DNA from: Hetaerina americana
Taxonomy: Eukaryota; Arthropoda; Insecta; Odonata; Calopterygidae
Reading direction: 5' to 3'
Assembly (NCBI GenBank): GCA_022747635.1
Contig: JAKTNV010000061.1
Span: 1,937,501 to 2,001,500 of the forward strand
DNA: 64,000 nt
The notes below the pieces were generated by a model, which made no database searches, was not told where the DNA came from, and was given only the letters and a program-made list of their open reading frames with translations. The number at the start of each line of letters is the position of its first letter. Position 1 is the first letter of the stretch. A program made the position numbers and the translations under genes. Positions 45,416 through 57,690 of this stretch are shown here, one piece after another.

Positions 45416-48087
45416 AGCTGATTAATGTTCACGCAGCGAAACGATCTCAGTTGTCCGGGTGATTATCAATCAAATAGCAACAGGGACACTTTAATCGGAA
45501 CGAGTTAGTTATTAATGGAATTTTTAATAATCCCTATAGAAAATTAAATATTATATTTAACCAGATATAGATTAATATTTAAAATATTCAAATAATAAGT
45601 ACATAGCTGCGTTTAGCTCCTTGAATTGGAGAAACTTCTGTTCTGGTCTTCTGAAGCACTGTTATTCTCACATTAGTTTGAGCAAACGTCCTTCTTCAGG
45701 CAATACCGGTAGACATTACATCATTGATTCACAATCATATCTAATACGAATAGCGGTATTGAAATTCGCATTCGCATTTAGGCTAAATAATGTCTATTAA
45801 ACCTAATTTCAGATATTTAATATGGAAAGGCATGTATACACGATATATGTAGCCTTTTGGTTTATTTCTTAATAATTCCTACTTTGTTAAAATTCAATTA
45901 ATAGCATACAGGCCTATAAGGTTGAGTAAAATATGACTCGTTATCCAGGGGACTTGTATTCAGAAGGAAAGCCTTGATTTTCTTACACTATTTCTAAATC
46001 TTTGATACCTAATACCGCTCGCCACCCTTTCTCACGGCTGCCTTTCAAGTTCCGCCACATTTCCCAAATTCCCATGTATCCTAACCCTTGTACATGACAT
46101 CGTAGAGTGACACCCTAGTAATGTGCTCAGCTTCTAACTTAGTGATATCATCTTACTATAAATATTATCTAGAAAGCAATCGCTAAGGCAGGGAATGTTC
46201 CCACGAAAGACATTTAGGTAATAGCCGCATTAGTAAGAATTTAGGAACTAGTGGAATATTTTTAAGTTAAATGTTTATTAAGTTAAATACGAGCATTGTC
46301 ATAGTCTTATAAGAGCTAAGGTATAGCAGCTCATTTAAGTCTGAACTGATACTAAAAGCATATGCAATACAACATACTCCTAATGTCAATAACGTCGATA
46401 GAGTTGTTCACCATTGGTTGCTATAAATTTGGCTTTGTGATGCAACAAATATCTCCTAGTTAACTTCAAAGAAACCATACCGGTGTCCTTCCCCAGATGG
46501 AAAAATAATGTTTCAAATTTCTCTTTGCTGTATTATGTTACTGTGACCTTAATATATTTATTGCCTTTCCTAAAGTTGTTTCATGGGATTCGTAACATGA
46601 TTTTAACATGTGTATAAAGGTGATATATCTCGAAATTATGCATGAAATTCAGCCTGTATATCAAAATTTGTTCCTCGGGCGATTCTCACCCTAGTTCTGC
46701 AAGCCCGGTCACATCACCGGCTTAATTATGATATAATTTTTCAGATCTAGCTCCTCTTCACCATACTTGTTTTGATACTGAAATCAAAGCTCCCTAGCCA
46801 CTATCCCACGGGGTGTTGTTCTAGGCGAGATTCCGGAGCAACTTCTCCGGCTGACTACCTACGCGTCAATCCACGTGGAGCCAGATTGGCTCCGAGCTGG
46901 TGCTGCCCTCATTTAATAATCACGTCATTCCGTAAACGCCGCGATATGGATCTCCATTATTTAATTTAATATGTCGTCAGAAATTATTAACGGATGGAAA
47001 ACGAGTTGTTTGTGTTCGTGGGGGCGATGGGTGGGACGAGAAGGGCAGTCGCCCGAAGCGGAGTCTCCGTGATGGAAGGCGTCTCTTAAAATACGACGTA
47101 ATATTTGGTTGGGGTTCGCAGCGACGTGCGGTGCTTGGATTCGCCTCGGGCTTCACAGCTTGACAGGAATATTTTCGATCATTTGAGTTCATTTTTGTTT
47201 CGTTCATAACACCGAGGAAAGTGCAGCGGATACAAGTCAAGTCGCTGTATAAGTTCTAAGGAAATACGATCAAATTACACCATTGTTTTTGCCGCTGATA
47301 GATCTCTTCCGCTACCTTTCGCTTTGCGATAGTCAGTCATTTATTTCATCGCTTTGGTAAGTGTGACGGGACTAAGTTATATTTCGGGTTCACCAAATTT
47401 AAATTAGGCATACATATGTTTCTCATTTGACTTGCAACCATTTTTTTTTCTATTTTAAACATGCTAATTATTTTATAACGAGAAGATTTTTTTGTGCCAT
47501 TCATCTGATGTAATTATTAAATCGTTATAATTTCCCTTTCACCTCTTAGCACATTTCTCTCAGGTCGCTCTCGTAAGATTGAGTGAGGTAACATTAAAGA
47601 TTCGAGGGAATGGATTCGCGACGTGGAATCATCAAAATGTATAAAAAGAGTAGGAGGTTGTCTTTTTTTTAACCTTTCCTCTTTTTAACGCCCGGGTGTT
47701 GGGGTGCCGGCAGACTGCATGATTTGGGGATGGAACAGGATTTCGTTCTTCTCATTATTTCGTAAACCTCCCATTTCGGACAAGAAAAAGTTGTCGGTTT
47801 GATGGGAGTCTGAAATTTGCTCCCAGGCCCTAAAGTGAAAACTGCGAATTAATAATAACATGCGTGGAATCTGTGCCGCAAGACTTAATATGAGATCTAT
47901 ATTGCCACGTGGTGATCTGGCAACTGGCATTTTTCAAAGGTGAGATTTCATACGCATACTTTTGAAAAGTCTTTCGTGAAATACAGAATGCAAGTTCAAC
48001 TGGCATATCACATTGTGAAAGCCTCACTCAGCCCCTTAAAATTTTCCCTTTACGTCAACGAGATTTCAAAATAAAATAGTGCTGCGG

Positions 48088-48092
<5 letters not shown>
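45416..48092. other. gene-free stretch
   Basis: A GC-richer patch lies at about 46770-47160. No gene, RNA or repeat could be supported. Confidence 0.45.

Positions 48093-48156
<64 letters not shown>
48093..48156. repeat. (AT)n microsatellite
   Basis: A pure TA run of about 64 bp, directly abutting the left arm of the foldback element. Confidence 0.95.
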
Positions 48157-48158
<2 letters not shown>

Positions 48159-48246
48159 AATGTAGTCTGACGTGGCGTGTCATGAAAACGTTTTCCAGTA
48201 AATTTCAATAGCAATGATCTTAATATATTCTAGGATAAATAAATAA

Positions 48247-48282
<36 letters not shown>

Positions 48283-48671
48283 TTATTTATTTATTTATTT
48301 ATATATGTAATGTGTGTTTCGTGAAAGTTCATGTTCGTCACTCCAATAAAATAATTTTTTTTTTCCTTCTGTACACCAAGTAATACTAACTGAAGTAAAT
48401 ATCATTCTCCACTAACAACTAAAATAATATAACAATACACAATATCAATTGTGTTCAATCTGAAGTAAATATCCACATATATCTTGCACTGCTAATCTAA
48501 AACACAATAAGAAGATAAGTTTTTTTGACCATTCACTCATCATTGGTGAATACTTTTATTGCTCTGTAAAACCCGCCGTAAGAATAATTTATTCCTAGAA
48601 TATATTAAGATCATTGCTATTGAAATTTACTGGAAAACGTTTTAATGACACGCCACGTCGGACTACATTTG
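48157..48671. mobile_element. foldback/MITE-like element with about 83-bp inverted arms
   Basis: The left arm at 48157-48241 and the right arm at 48589-48671 are reverse complements with about three differences. The outer ends are CAAATGTAG and CTACATTTG. The 350-bp interior begins with an AT/TTTA microsatellite (48241-48304) and has no coding capacity. No terminal motif of a known superfamily and no clear target-site duplication was seen, so it may be a MITE, a foldback element or an inverted duplication of host DNA. Confidence 0.7.
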
Positions 48672-48829
48672 TCAATGATTTTACCCAGGGTGTCCAGGGT
48701 AGAGAACAACACTTCACCGAAATCATCCGAGGGTTCAGATTTGAAAATAGTCGGAGCACACGGAAGAAAACTGATTTTAATTGAAACCCACATTCACTTA
48801 TTATCCCAAGCCCATTTTTTTTAGTGCTG
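48672..48829. other. spacer
   Basis: Unassigned sequence between the foldback element and the pyrimidine-rich block. Confidence 0.4.
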
Positions 48830-49620
48830 ATCGCCTCCACTGAGATGACAACAAGCGGAATGAACATTTTGGGAGAGAGAGAGAGAGAGGAAAGAGATGA
48901 ATCGATCGTGTTCTGTTCGTGCAGTCGTGCAGGGAGGGTTCCGGCGAGGAAGGGAAGAGAGAGGGCAACTCTTGACGGACCGTCAGCAAACAGACAATGG
49001 GATAGCGCTCACCTCTCTCCGCCATGCACCTTCTTCTACCTCGCCTTCTCGGCACGCATTTCATTGTGGGCCCCTCCGTCAATCTCTCCCATTCCACGTA
49101 CCACCATCACCCTCTCCTTCCCCCCCTTCCCAACCGCAGAATTCCAAAATAACGCCCTCCCGGCCAGACTCCCCCAACCCCCCCCCCCCGAGACGAGAAT
49201 CATCCCACCTCCTCCCCCCTCCAATTTTCTCCCTCTTCCTCCACTCCACCACCCAACACTCACTCCCACCCGCCACACATAATTTGATAATCCCAAGAGG
49301 TCCGAGCGGTGTCTCGGGGAACGTGTAATTTATTAAATTAAAGTAAATTAACTTAATGTCCTCTCCACTCCCTTTCCTATCCCTTCTACTCTCCCCCCCC
49401 AACCCTCCCTCTAAAACCCTCCCCGCCTCGTCCTCAATATTACCCTCCCTCCTCCCCTCCCCTTTCTCCCTCCCCCTCACCCCTTCCGACACCCCTCTCA
49501 TCCCCCTACGCGCGTGAATTCCTCGCCCTCCTCCAAAACCTCCCCATCCTCATCCTCACCGCCTCACTATCCCTCGCATTATCCCGGACAGCCTTCATTG
49601 CCGTTCCTCCAATTTCCTGG
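48830..49620. other. strongly pyrimidine-rich block with a C12 run
   Basis: From about 49060 to 49560 the plus strand is almost all C and T, including a 12-base C run at 49178-49189 and many CCCTCCC units; a (GA)n tract lies at 48872-48892. Frames on both strands are low-complexity Pro/Ser or Gly/Glu/Arg and are not called. Possible triplex or G-quadruplex former and possible GAGA-type regulatory sequence. Confidence 0.5.
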
Positions 49621-52357
49621 AGGATAATTTGTACTAATTTGTGACCGTGGTTCGTAAATGACACCAGGATGCCGAAATTTTAATAACGAAATATTAAGAG
49701 GCACCTTCTCCAAGGGGTCTGTCTCTTCGGCGATTAGTTTGGTTGGTGGGGAACGATTTTTTGAGCGTTCTATCCTTTTGCTAAATTATTCTTCGGTTTG
49801 AATAATTAGCAATTTTCCAATCGAGGGTGATGATTTTGTTTTGATCCTAGGTCATATTTGCCGGAGTGCCCATTGTGGTTATGCAGGTTTTCGGAATGAA
49901 CTAATTTCTATCATAGTTGCATTGCTACTAACGATTTAATAAAGTAATCTTCGTAATATTTTGTGATGGCGACCATCCTGAGTACTTTAATCTAGCTCCA
50001 TATAAGTTCTTAAATAGGCAGGCTGTCAAAATTTAACAAGCCATAAGCATTCATGCCCGTCTTAACTTTCCGCTCATCAAAATTAAAACCTTAACAATGC
50101 CCTTAACCTTTGCCATCATTTTCATGAGTCCATCCATGAGTCCATCCATGAATCCATCATATATGGATGGTAAAATAGTCTGAAATCTAGGCATTGTTCT
50201 TCATTTATGAAACGTGTTTGAATTGCATGTAAATTAATTTACAATAAATGAGTTGTTTATTTTACGGAGTCAACGAAAAAGGGATTGATCATTTTCAAAG
50301 TACCAGTTGGTGGCTGGCCGCAACCCTTTAAACTCTTACGGTAAGGTTTTGTATATGACGTGTTTGTTAATTTTCGTACACTGATTTGGTAGGATAGTAA
50401 AATATAAGTTCTTCCAACTCATCCTTATATATTGGATGTTGTGACAATGTTCATGCATAATCCCTTGAAAATTCTTGATACATGGGATAGGTGATAATTT
50501 TGCTTTCTAATTGAGAACACATGTTTTCTTATGCATGCCAGAACGATGTTATGTTCCATTGCTTGTGCTATAATTGAATGTAAATGGAAGCACGCGTCTA
50601 AATTTGAAGGCATATTTCAGGTTCATAATTTCCATTTTCGGAATTGCACAACGTTTCGAGTCTTGTTCACAGGTGTTTCTTAAGCCACCAGGCGTAATTA
50701 GTTAAATCTCCTTCTCGAAAAATGTCTCCTTATAACCGCTAATACATATAATTCTCTTGTTCAGCGGTTATGAATTTTTATTATTCGCAAAAATTTCTCG
50801 TTGCAGATCATTTGGAATAGTTTTTTAAAGTTTTCGCGAAAATATTTTTCACATTTCTACGACAAACACAGAAGGCCTCCTGGAGGGAAAATCAATAACG
50901 AAGTACGATATTGAATACGTTACGTACATCGGATTTACTAAGATAATTTTGAATAGGATAAAATGGTTATATACTTTTCAAAGGAGATCTACAAGAAATA
51001 GAGAGTAATTAATACTTTCCAAACTCTGAAATATACCCAGCAGAACTTGTGGCTTTCAATTTGAATAAATTGAGGTGAAATAGAATTTTAAAGTATGAAA
51101 AAGAAAAAATATCATTTTCTCTATAATTAACCTAATATTTATACGAGTCACTTCTTGCTACTTCATTTGAGGAATGGAATAAGCTTGTTTAAAGACCGCG
51201 GAAACCTATATTCGTTTTCCAACCCAAATTTCGACTTACACAAGACTCCTTGAAATATGTGAAAATACCTTGAAAATGGCCTTTGTATAGGCTGGAATCT
51301 TGGTTTGGGAAATACATGTTTTTTTGTGGACTACTTCAAGCTTTTTTTCATTCATTGTTTCTCCCTGAATTCCCATGCCATGAATAAAATTTGACAATTG
51401 AATTTAGTAGTGCAGCCAGGACCTCGTTTGGTCCAGGACCGCAGAGGCGGCGGCACCGGGGAAAGACGAAGAGAAGGGGGCTGGATCGGCACGTCCGAGA
51501 GGAGAGTTGTGTTTCCATCCCTTTCCCTCTTCCATTCAACCCAAGAGAGTGGTTCTCTCTCCACCGTGTCTCTCCACACTAAATGCTCCCTTCCATTCCG
51601 CCACTCCCAATCCATTTTGTATTTTGTGAGGACGCCCATTATCCCTTCCCACCACGCACACACACACAGCCACTCTCTCTCTCTCTCTCCCTGTAGAAAA
51701 ACATTCGAGAACTCACTGAAGTTCTTACCGAACGGTCCTTGCTTCGGTATAACCTTCACTAACGAGAAAATGTTCCATTCGGTTCGTGTGTACCTTATTC
51801 CCTTGACTCCCATTCAAACTGTACAAATTCGAAAAAATCGAAATCAGATGACTTGGAAGGGTTCATGGCAAATATTCTCATGTTTGCTGTTGTAAGTTCA
51901 AGTATAATTCCCCCTCCTCAGGAGTTTTATTCCGAGTTGTCACTATTCCAGGTTCTATTCATATTTGTGAATGTTTCTCATTCTTCGTCGTGGTAAATCT
52001 CACTTTTGCTCCTCTGAATACAAGGATATTCCTCTTATGCCTGTGTTAAAATTTGCAACGTCGTCATTTTGTGAATCTACGTAAGCGAAGAAAATAAACT
52101 TTTTGCTCAGACCTGCGATTCAGTTACATATAGGGGCAAATGTGTAGAATGCGGAATGTTCAATAAAAGAGTGATCGCTTACTTTTGTCCGATAACATTT
52201 TTCTGTAAAATTTTTAATTTAATGTCATTTTTTATAGCTTGATTTTTAATACATGCGCAGTAACTCTTTCTTTCATATGAGTTCAGTACTGCATCAGTGG
52301 CGCTCTGCCATTGAGGTTTAAATATTTGAAAAAATGTATTGCATTTTTTAGTACCCT
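49621..52357. other. gene-free stretch
   Basis: AT-rich, with a GC-richer patch at 51400-51720 that ends in a (CT)n run near 51675. No gene is supported. Confidence 0.45.
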
Positions 52358-52405
52358 GCAATCCATCGCTATGGTGTGTGGCAGGGGGTGAATGCACACC
52401 TGCGA
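52358..52405 (-). mobile_element. LINE 3'-tail fragment, copy d
   Basis: CCCTGCAATCCATCGC followed by GGTGTGTGGCAGGGGGTG matches the reverse complement of the CCCCCGCCACACACC tail block. Very short. Confidence 0.4.
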
Positions 52406-52564
52406 ATAATACAATAAGCACGAACAATCTTAATTGAACAGTACTCGTGTCACAATTTTTCTTTGTTGCTGCCTTGAAAAAGAAGGTTAGGTATGTTTTG
52501 ATAACTCAAATTACATATTCTACCCTAATTGTTTTGCTATTAATATATATATATATATACACAC

Positions 52565-53323
52565 ACACGAGGGTCATCCGGAAAGTAGTACCCGTTCGTG
52601 AAATAAAGACACAAAAGTAAATATTAACAAACATAAAAAATTTTATTTGAAAGAGGATACTTTAAACTACTTCTCAACATAATCTCCAAGCAAATTAAGG
52701 CATTTGTCATAACGTGTGACAAGTTTCTGTATTCCTGCTGCATAGTCCTTCGCCGCCAGCTCATTGAGATACGCGAGGGACCCATCTTGCACAAATTTTT
52801 GCATAATGCAGATGGTGTTTAACAATTTCATGAACAATTGTTCGAGAAACATTGGGAAAATGCTCACAGATGTCATCAATTGTGACGCGCCGATCGTTCC
52901 TCACGAATTCGTCAACTGAGCTCACCAGATGGTCTGTAATGACAGACGGTCTCTCCGAACGCTCATCGTCGTGTGTGTTCCCCCTCCCCATGTTGAAGTT
53001 GCGACACCACCGCCGAACAGACGACTCGTCCATTACATTGTCTCCATACACCTCCTTTAATTGGCGATGAATATCACATGGGCGAACGTTTCTTGCATTG
53101 AGGAATTTAATCACTGCCCTCACTTCACAACTGGCGGCGTTCTCAATTTTTTTAAACATTGTAAACAATCACAGAAACAACACAGGCAATGCTAGCGTCA
53201 CGCAACTTGGCTCAGAGAAGGCAGACAAGCCACTGAAGCTATCTGACCTCGTCCAGCGGCTACTCGCGTCGTCAGCACTTCATGCGGCACGAACGGGTAC
53301 TACTTTCCGGATGACCCTCGTGT
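52565..53323 (-). mobile_element. internally deleted mariner with perfect 36-bp terminal inverted repeats
   Basis: 52565-52600 and 53288-53323 are exact reverse complements, beginning ACACGAGGGTCATCCGG and ending GTACCCGTTCGTG. The 759-bp element sits inside an AT/CA microsatellite on both sides; the expected TA target duplication is blurred by it. A full-length mariner is about 1.3 kb, so roughly 550 bp are missing. Perfect TIRs indicate recent mobility in trans. Confidence 0.9.
52667..53168 (-). pseudogene. mariner transposase, N and C termini joined by a deletion
   Basis: The Met at 53168 starts MFTMFKKIENAASCEVRAVI, followed by ARNVRPCDIHRQLKEVYG and SSVRRWCRNF, the two helix-turn-helix motifs of mariner transposases. 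DEFVRNDRRVTIDDI and ICARWVPR follow, the end of the DNA-binding half. The frame stops near 52761 just after a junction. In another frame the C terminus survives: LAAKDYAAGIQKLVTRYDKC and LLGDYVEK, with the stop at 52667. The whole DDD catalytic core is missing. The DNA-binding half is open and could in principle still be made. Confidence 0.88.
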
Positions 53324-53954
53324 ATGTATATATATATATATATCTTGAGTGTTAATTTGAATGTATTAATTTCACCTGTGTAAAACTTAAGTAATTTCTA
53401 TGCATAGAATTACATTTTTTCTTCTATTCACGTTCATATTCATATTTTTATGTGTGGTTGCCCATTTGAATTGATGTTTACTATTCGCTCATTAGAGTTC
53501 GGTCATTATTGAAAGTAACGTCGGTTTGCTATGCTGCTTCCTGAAAATGGTATTTCTACCAATTTAGAAGTGGGAAATAGAGCCAGCTCTCATCTGTTTC
53601 CCTCACGTCTTCTTTTACGATTTTATAAGTCAAGTCACACGAGCCAATTTTCCGTATAACTCTGACTCGAATTTGGAACCCTATTAAATTCGAGTAGATA
53701 TCGCTGGGAAATTTTTGGACTAAAGAATATAATAGTCAGACTCTTTATTTTAAATAATTTGTTCTTTGCGTCTCTCCTGAAGTCGTGTTGGTATCTTATG
53801 AGATGCGTCTCATACGAGTGTGATCGTTCGGATGAAATACGGGTGAGGCAGAATTAACTCCCATACTTGACAGGTAAATTGTAAAAAAGCCGTCCGAGAT
53901 AATTAAAAATGTTTTTATTTCTGAAAACAAAGTTTATTTTGATTTTTTTTCATT
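53324..53954. other. spacer between transposons
   Basis: A short AT repeat at 53323-53342, then unassigned AT-rich sequence. Confidence 0.45.
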
Positions 53955-54670
53955 AGGTTATAAAAATTATTTCATCCAGGTGAAGACCTTGGTGGGCGAT
54001 GCACATGTTGAATCATTCGAAAAGGTTTCCTAAAACTATTCTCAGTATATCTTGCGTTATTCCTGCGATGGAATCTGTAATTGCCGCCTTAAGAGCTTCC
54101 TAGGTCCTTGGTCGAACTTTTTAAACCTTAGCTTTGAAATTTCCCCCAAGAAAAAAGTCACATGGCTCAAATCCGGGGAGGGAGGTGGCCATGGAACATC
54201 CCCTCGTAAGGAGATCAGGCGAAGGGGAAATTGTTCTTACAGTATTTGGCATTAACGACAGGTGGTATGAACCGTGGCACCATCCTGTTGAGACCAAAAC
54301 GCTTCTGTATCACATTTCTCACCATACTCTTCCATTTTTGGGAGTAAAATGTTCTCCAGCATATCACAATAGCGTACAGAGTTCACAGTAACAATTCAAA
54401 CTCGAGATTCAAAGAAAAGTAAGGCCCAATAATGCCTATGGAGGACACAGCGCACCAAAATGTCACTTTGGGGGTATGAGAATGTCTTGGGTGAAGTTCG
54501 CGGTGGTTGCTAGTCTCCCAGTAACGACCGTTTTGCTTATTTACTGAGCCGGGGATGTGAAAATGCGCTTCATCACTAGACCACAGCGCCCTCTGAGTTG
54601 CCACCACACTATTATTGTTCTTATAGAACGTTTCTATGATAAAGTCTCAATTCTCACCAGACAACTGCAT
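53955..54670 (-). pseudogene. internally deleted DDE transposase (Tc1/mariner-like, DUF4817-associated type)
   Basis: The minus-strand reading starts at 54670 with MQLSGEN, a stop, then DFIIETFYKNNNSVVATQRA, the N-terminal helix typical of this family. It runs directly into SSDEAHFHIPGSVNKQN with the first catalytic Asp, so the intervening DNA-binding region is deleted. HTPKVTFWCAVSSIGIIGPY follows, then after a shift MLENILLPKM and FWSQQDGATVHT with the second Asp, and EPCDFFLGGNFKAKV with the third acidic region. ALKAAITDSIAGITQDILRI forms the C-terminal region. Stops and shifts throughout make it inactive. Family naming is from memory of similar arthropod transposases. Confidence 0.78.
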
Positions 54671-56864
54671 GGTAATAAATAAAAATGGCGTTGTTTTTCC
54701 AGCAAACGCCAGTACTCCCACTATGCTAATTTGTTTGCGCGCTCTTCAGTGATTTTTTAAAACTTAGGAGTCCATTCTGTCCCACTTTGTATATTGTACG
54801 AGGATACAACGCCTAATGTGAGTCGTGTCGTCATTCAATGCCAGTTGTAAGGAACCTCCGTCCGTCCTCAATATGGCCACCACAATATCCCCGACACATC
54901 TCGCCCCCTCCCTCGTCCGTCGACTCCCCGAGGAGGAGCAACCATGCACAGAAGGGGTGTGAGGGTGCGGGTGGGGTGGGGGGAGGGAATTTTCATGGGA
55001 AACGGTACTTAAAAAGTAAAATCTGTGGAAGCAATTACGAAATTAATTCGCGTAACGCTTCGAACCGGTAGCCGGATGGGTGACGAAATTAAAAAAAAAA
55101 TAATACGTCTATAACCATCTGCGCGCGCAACTCGAACGATATTAAAAGTGTGTTGCGTGGATCGTCGGTAACTGGGATGGGCAATTAATATTTCGCTTCT
55201 ATCTTCCGTTTTCCACCGTATCGCTTGACGCCTTTCTTTTATTTTCCTTTCAGCTGTCATCTTGAGCCGCACACGAGGAATCTTCCATTTGCGCTGAGTC
55301 GGCGGACTACTCGCGGGCAATGGCGCGTTCTGCACTCGAACGGAGCAATTACGCGATGGGCAACGCTTTATGTGGCGCTGCTCTTTGTATCTTCCCGAGC
55401 GGGGTTCGCATTTAATTATTCGCGCGCATGTATCATTACGAATAGTGGGGGAAGGCTTATTAGATATGCGATCCCCGGCAGTTATTACACCGATGGCCCT
55501 CTCCCCACTCCCTCCCCTCGCTCATGGTGCATGGCGACTACCCGGGAAATCCTTTTACGGGAAGATGAATTCCGCTGTTCCTCCGCCCTCCATCCACTTC
55601 ACTCCCGCGCTGTCCGGTGACCCATGGGTGACCCAGCCTCCTCTCCACACCCCCCAGAGCCTCTAACCAAGACACCACACTACGGTTGGTTTCCCTTCTG
55701 CGGCCGACTGCCTCGGCAGTCCCTCCTCCCGCAATACGCGGCGATATCTCCACAGCTGTCTGACTCGGAAGAGATTGCCTACCTCTTTCCGTGCGAGACG
55801 TGGCCTGGACATAAATTTTTATTTGCGTTGAAAGGATGCACTTGTCAAGATTATAAAACGTCCAGTCCCTTTACTTTACGTCGATCCGTTTCACGTGGTT
55901 CAATTCATACTGTGATGCAATTTTGTGCCAAGGAAAATTGGTGATTACATCTGTCGTTTCTGCACCTATAACAGCTAATTTTTATGAGACAATGATCCTT
56001 TTTTCCACTATTGTTTCTATCCTTTAAATTGCATATCTTTACTCTTGTCCCATAATTATATGCTATTTTTGTTTTCTCATTTTTCTTTTTATTCTTCACT
56101 TTATTAAAAAGAATATATCCTATGATTAATAAAAGAGTACTTCTGTTTTATCTTTTTCTATTGAATCTTTCCGTTCTTATCCATGACTACTTGTAATAAA
56201 TGGAGAATTTTTTTATCTGTGCCCGCAGGAAAATTAATATATGTTTTGACAGTGAAAGTTGAAGTTGTCACGGATTTTTTAATCACACAATTAAGAATAA
56301 TGTCCGAACAGACAGTGAAAGTCTCTGCCTCTAATATTTAATATTGATTCAATGGGAGTTAAAGCTATGACGAAAACGATCTCATTTCACTATAGCATTC
56401 GGGAGAGTATCCCTGAACTTAAGTAGTGGAGAACCAAAATGTATCCCAGGAAATCTAATTAATTCATTGATGACTATTCCCACTAGATCGGAGACCCAGG
56501 TTCAGAACCCAACGTTGGTTATCGACTTTCGAGCCATTCCGTTCCCTACTTCGCGAATTACTGGAAAAGAGTGTTTAAAAGTTAACCAATTGTCGACGTC
56601 GTATTGGACATGTTACAAATCATGGTTATGGCGAATTTAATTTTGGAGACAAGAATTGAGTCGAAGTAATTGATATAAATGTTCTTTTTAGCACAAACAT
56701 CAATTCTTCCTCCACCTCGGTTGAAACAAATTACTCTGGAGTAGATCCTCTTCCTTCACAAAATCCTATTCACAACTTGTCTACCCACAAATGTCGGTCA
56801 TTGTATTGATCTTATGCATTCATACATGACCAATTTATTATTCACGTAAAAATAATCACAGGGT
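54671..56864. other. gene-free stretch with a GC-rich block at 54830-55800
   Basis: The GC-rich block contains frames of 70-131 residues on both strands (for example 55225-55620) but no recognisable domain. It resembles the other GC-rich blocks of the window and may be regulatory. Confidence 0.4.
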
Positions 56865-57130
56865 CAAATTAAGTGCGCTGGGGAAGTTTCCTGAGAAGCT
56901 CAGAGAGCATTGTATTTTTAACTTTGCTAGACCCCACAGTATATGGAATTCTTCCGCACAAGGAGTTATAATTCGGCAACTTTTATTTGTGTTACGTCAA
57001 GTGCAGGAAAGGACAGCCAGATGTATAAAATAATATCATGAATACTGAATGGCTTTACAAGAACAACCACAGTTATAGTCACTCATAAATTGATATTCGG
57101 AGGGAATCGCATCTGTTACTTTGCAGTAGT
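56865..57130 (+). pseudogene. LINE reverse-transcriptase C-terminal relic, copy 4
   Basis: With shifts, the plus strand gives ALGKFPEKLREHCIFNFARP followed by IWNSSA and a VQERTARCIK segment, aligning with ILGNxNERxxExCYFTLxRP and VQRRAARFVK of copies 1-3. More decayed than the others. Confidence 0.5.
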
Positions 57131-57602
57131 CGCTTTCGTTGATGTGGAGCATCAACATCACTCTTCAGTTGAGGGTTCGTATTGTTCCCTTAAAATCATT
57201 TGCTACAGCTTTTTTACAGTTTTTTTCAATTGTAGAGTAAAAAACCAGCGAAAAAGTGAAAAAAACAGCAAAACTATGCATTAAGGGCGAAGATGACTGA
57301 GGTTCCAAAGATTTTCTTCTTTTTTCTCCATCAGTCTACCCCGTATTCTTTTATTTTTAATATTTCGCTGTTATTGCCCATTCCTCTCATTCTGTGCTTT
57401 TATATTAACACCTGCACCAAGTGACATCAGGAAGTTGCAAAAATTGCAATCCTCCACCCATCGCTAAAGAACGCCGAGATAAAACCGAAGGTACCAGAGC
57501 TGTAGAGTGGTAGGTCACGGGACGTTCTGAATGAAGAACCAAGTTGAATACTTACCCAGTCAAAAGAGTTGGTTTTCGATGTGTTTTTTTGTGTTCTCAT
57601 CT
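57131..57602. other. AT-rich stretch, nothing recognised
   Basis: No motif-bearing frame. Confidence 0.45.
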
Positions 57603-57690
57603 TTTAGCTACAAATCTACATCCAGGCAATACCCCGCAAGCGGCGGCAAGAGCGTATGGCGGGGATTTTTAGGCCACCGCCCGTAAAACA
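57603..57690 (-). mobile_element. LINE 3'-tail fragment, copy e
   Basis: CTACAAATCTACATCCAGGC, then ACCCCGCAAG and GTATGGCGGGGATTTT, the reverse-complement form of the GTAGATGTAG tail family. Confidence 0.55.

Noticed and set aside
49036..49501. Gly/Glu/Arg-rich minus-strand frames
   Set aside because: They arise from the polypurine strand of a low-complexity tract.
56485..56520. B-box-like GGTTCAGAACCC
   Set aside because: A required B-box base differs and there is no A-box partner at the right distance.
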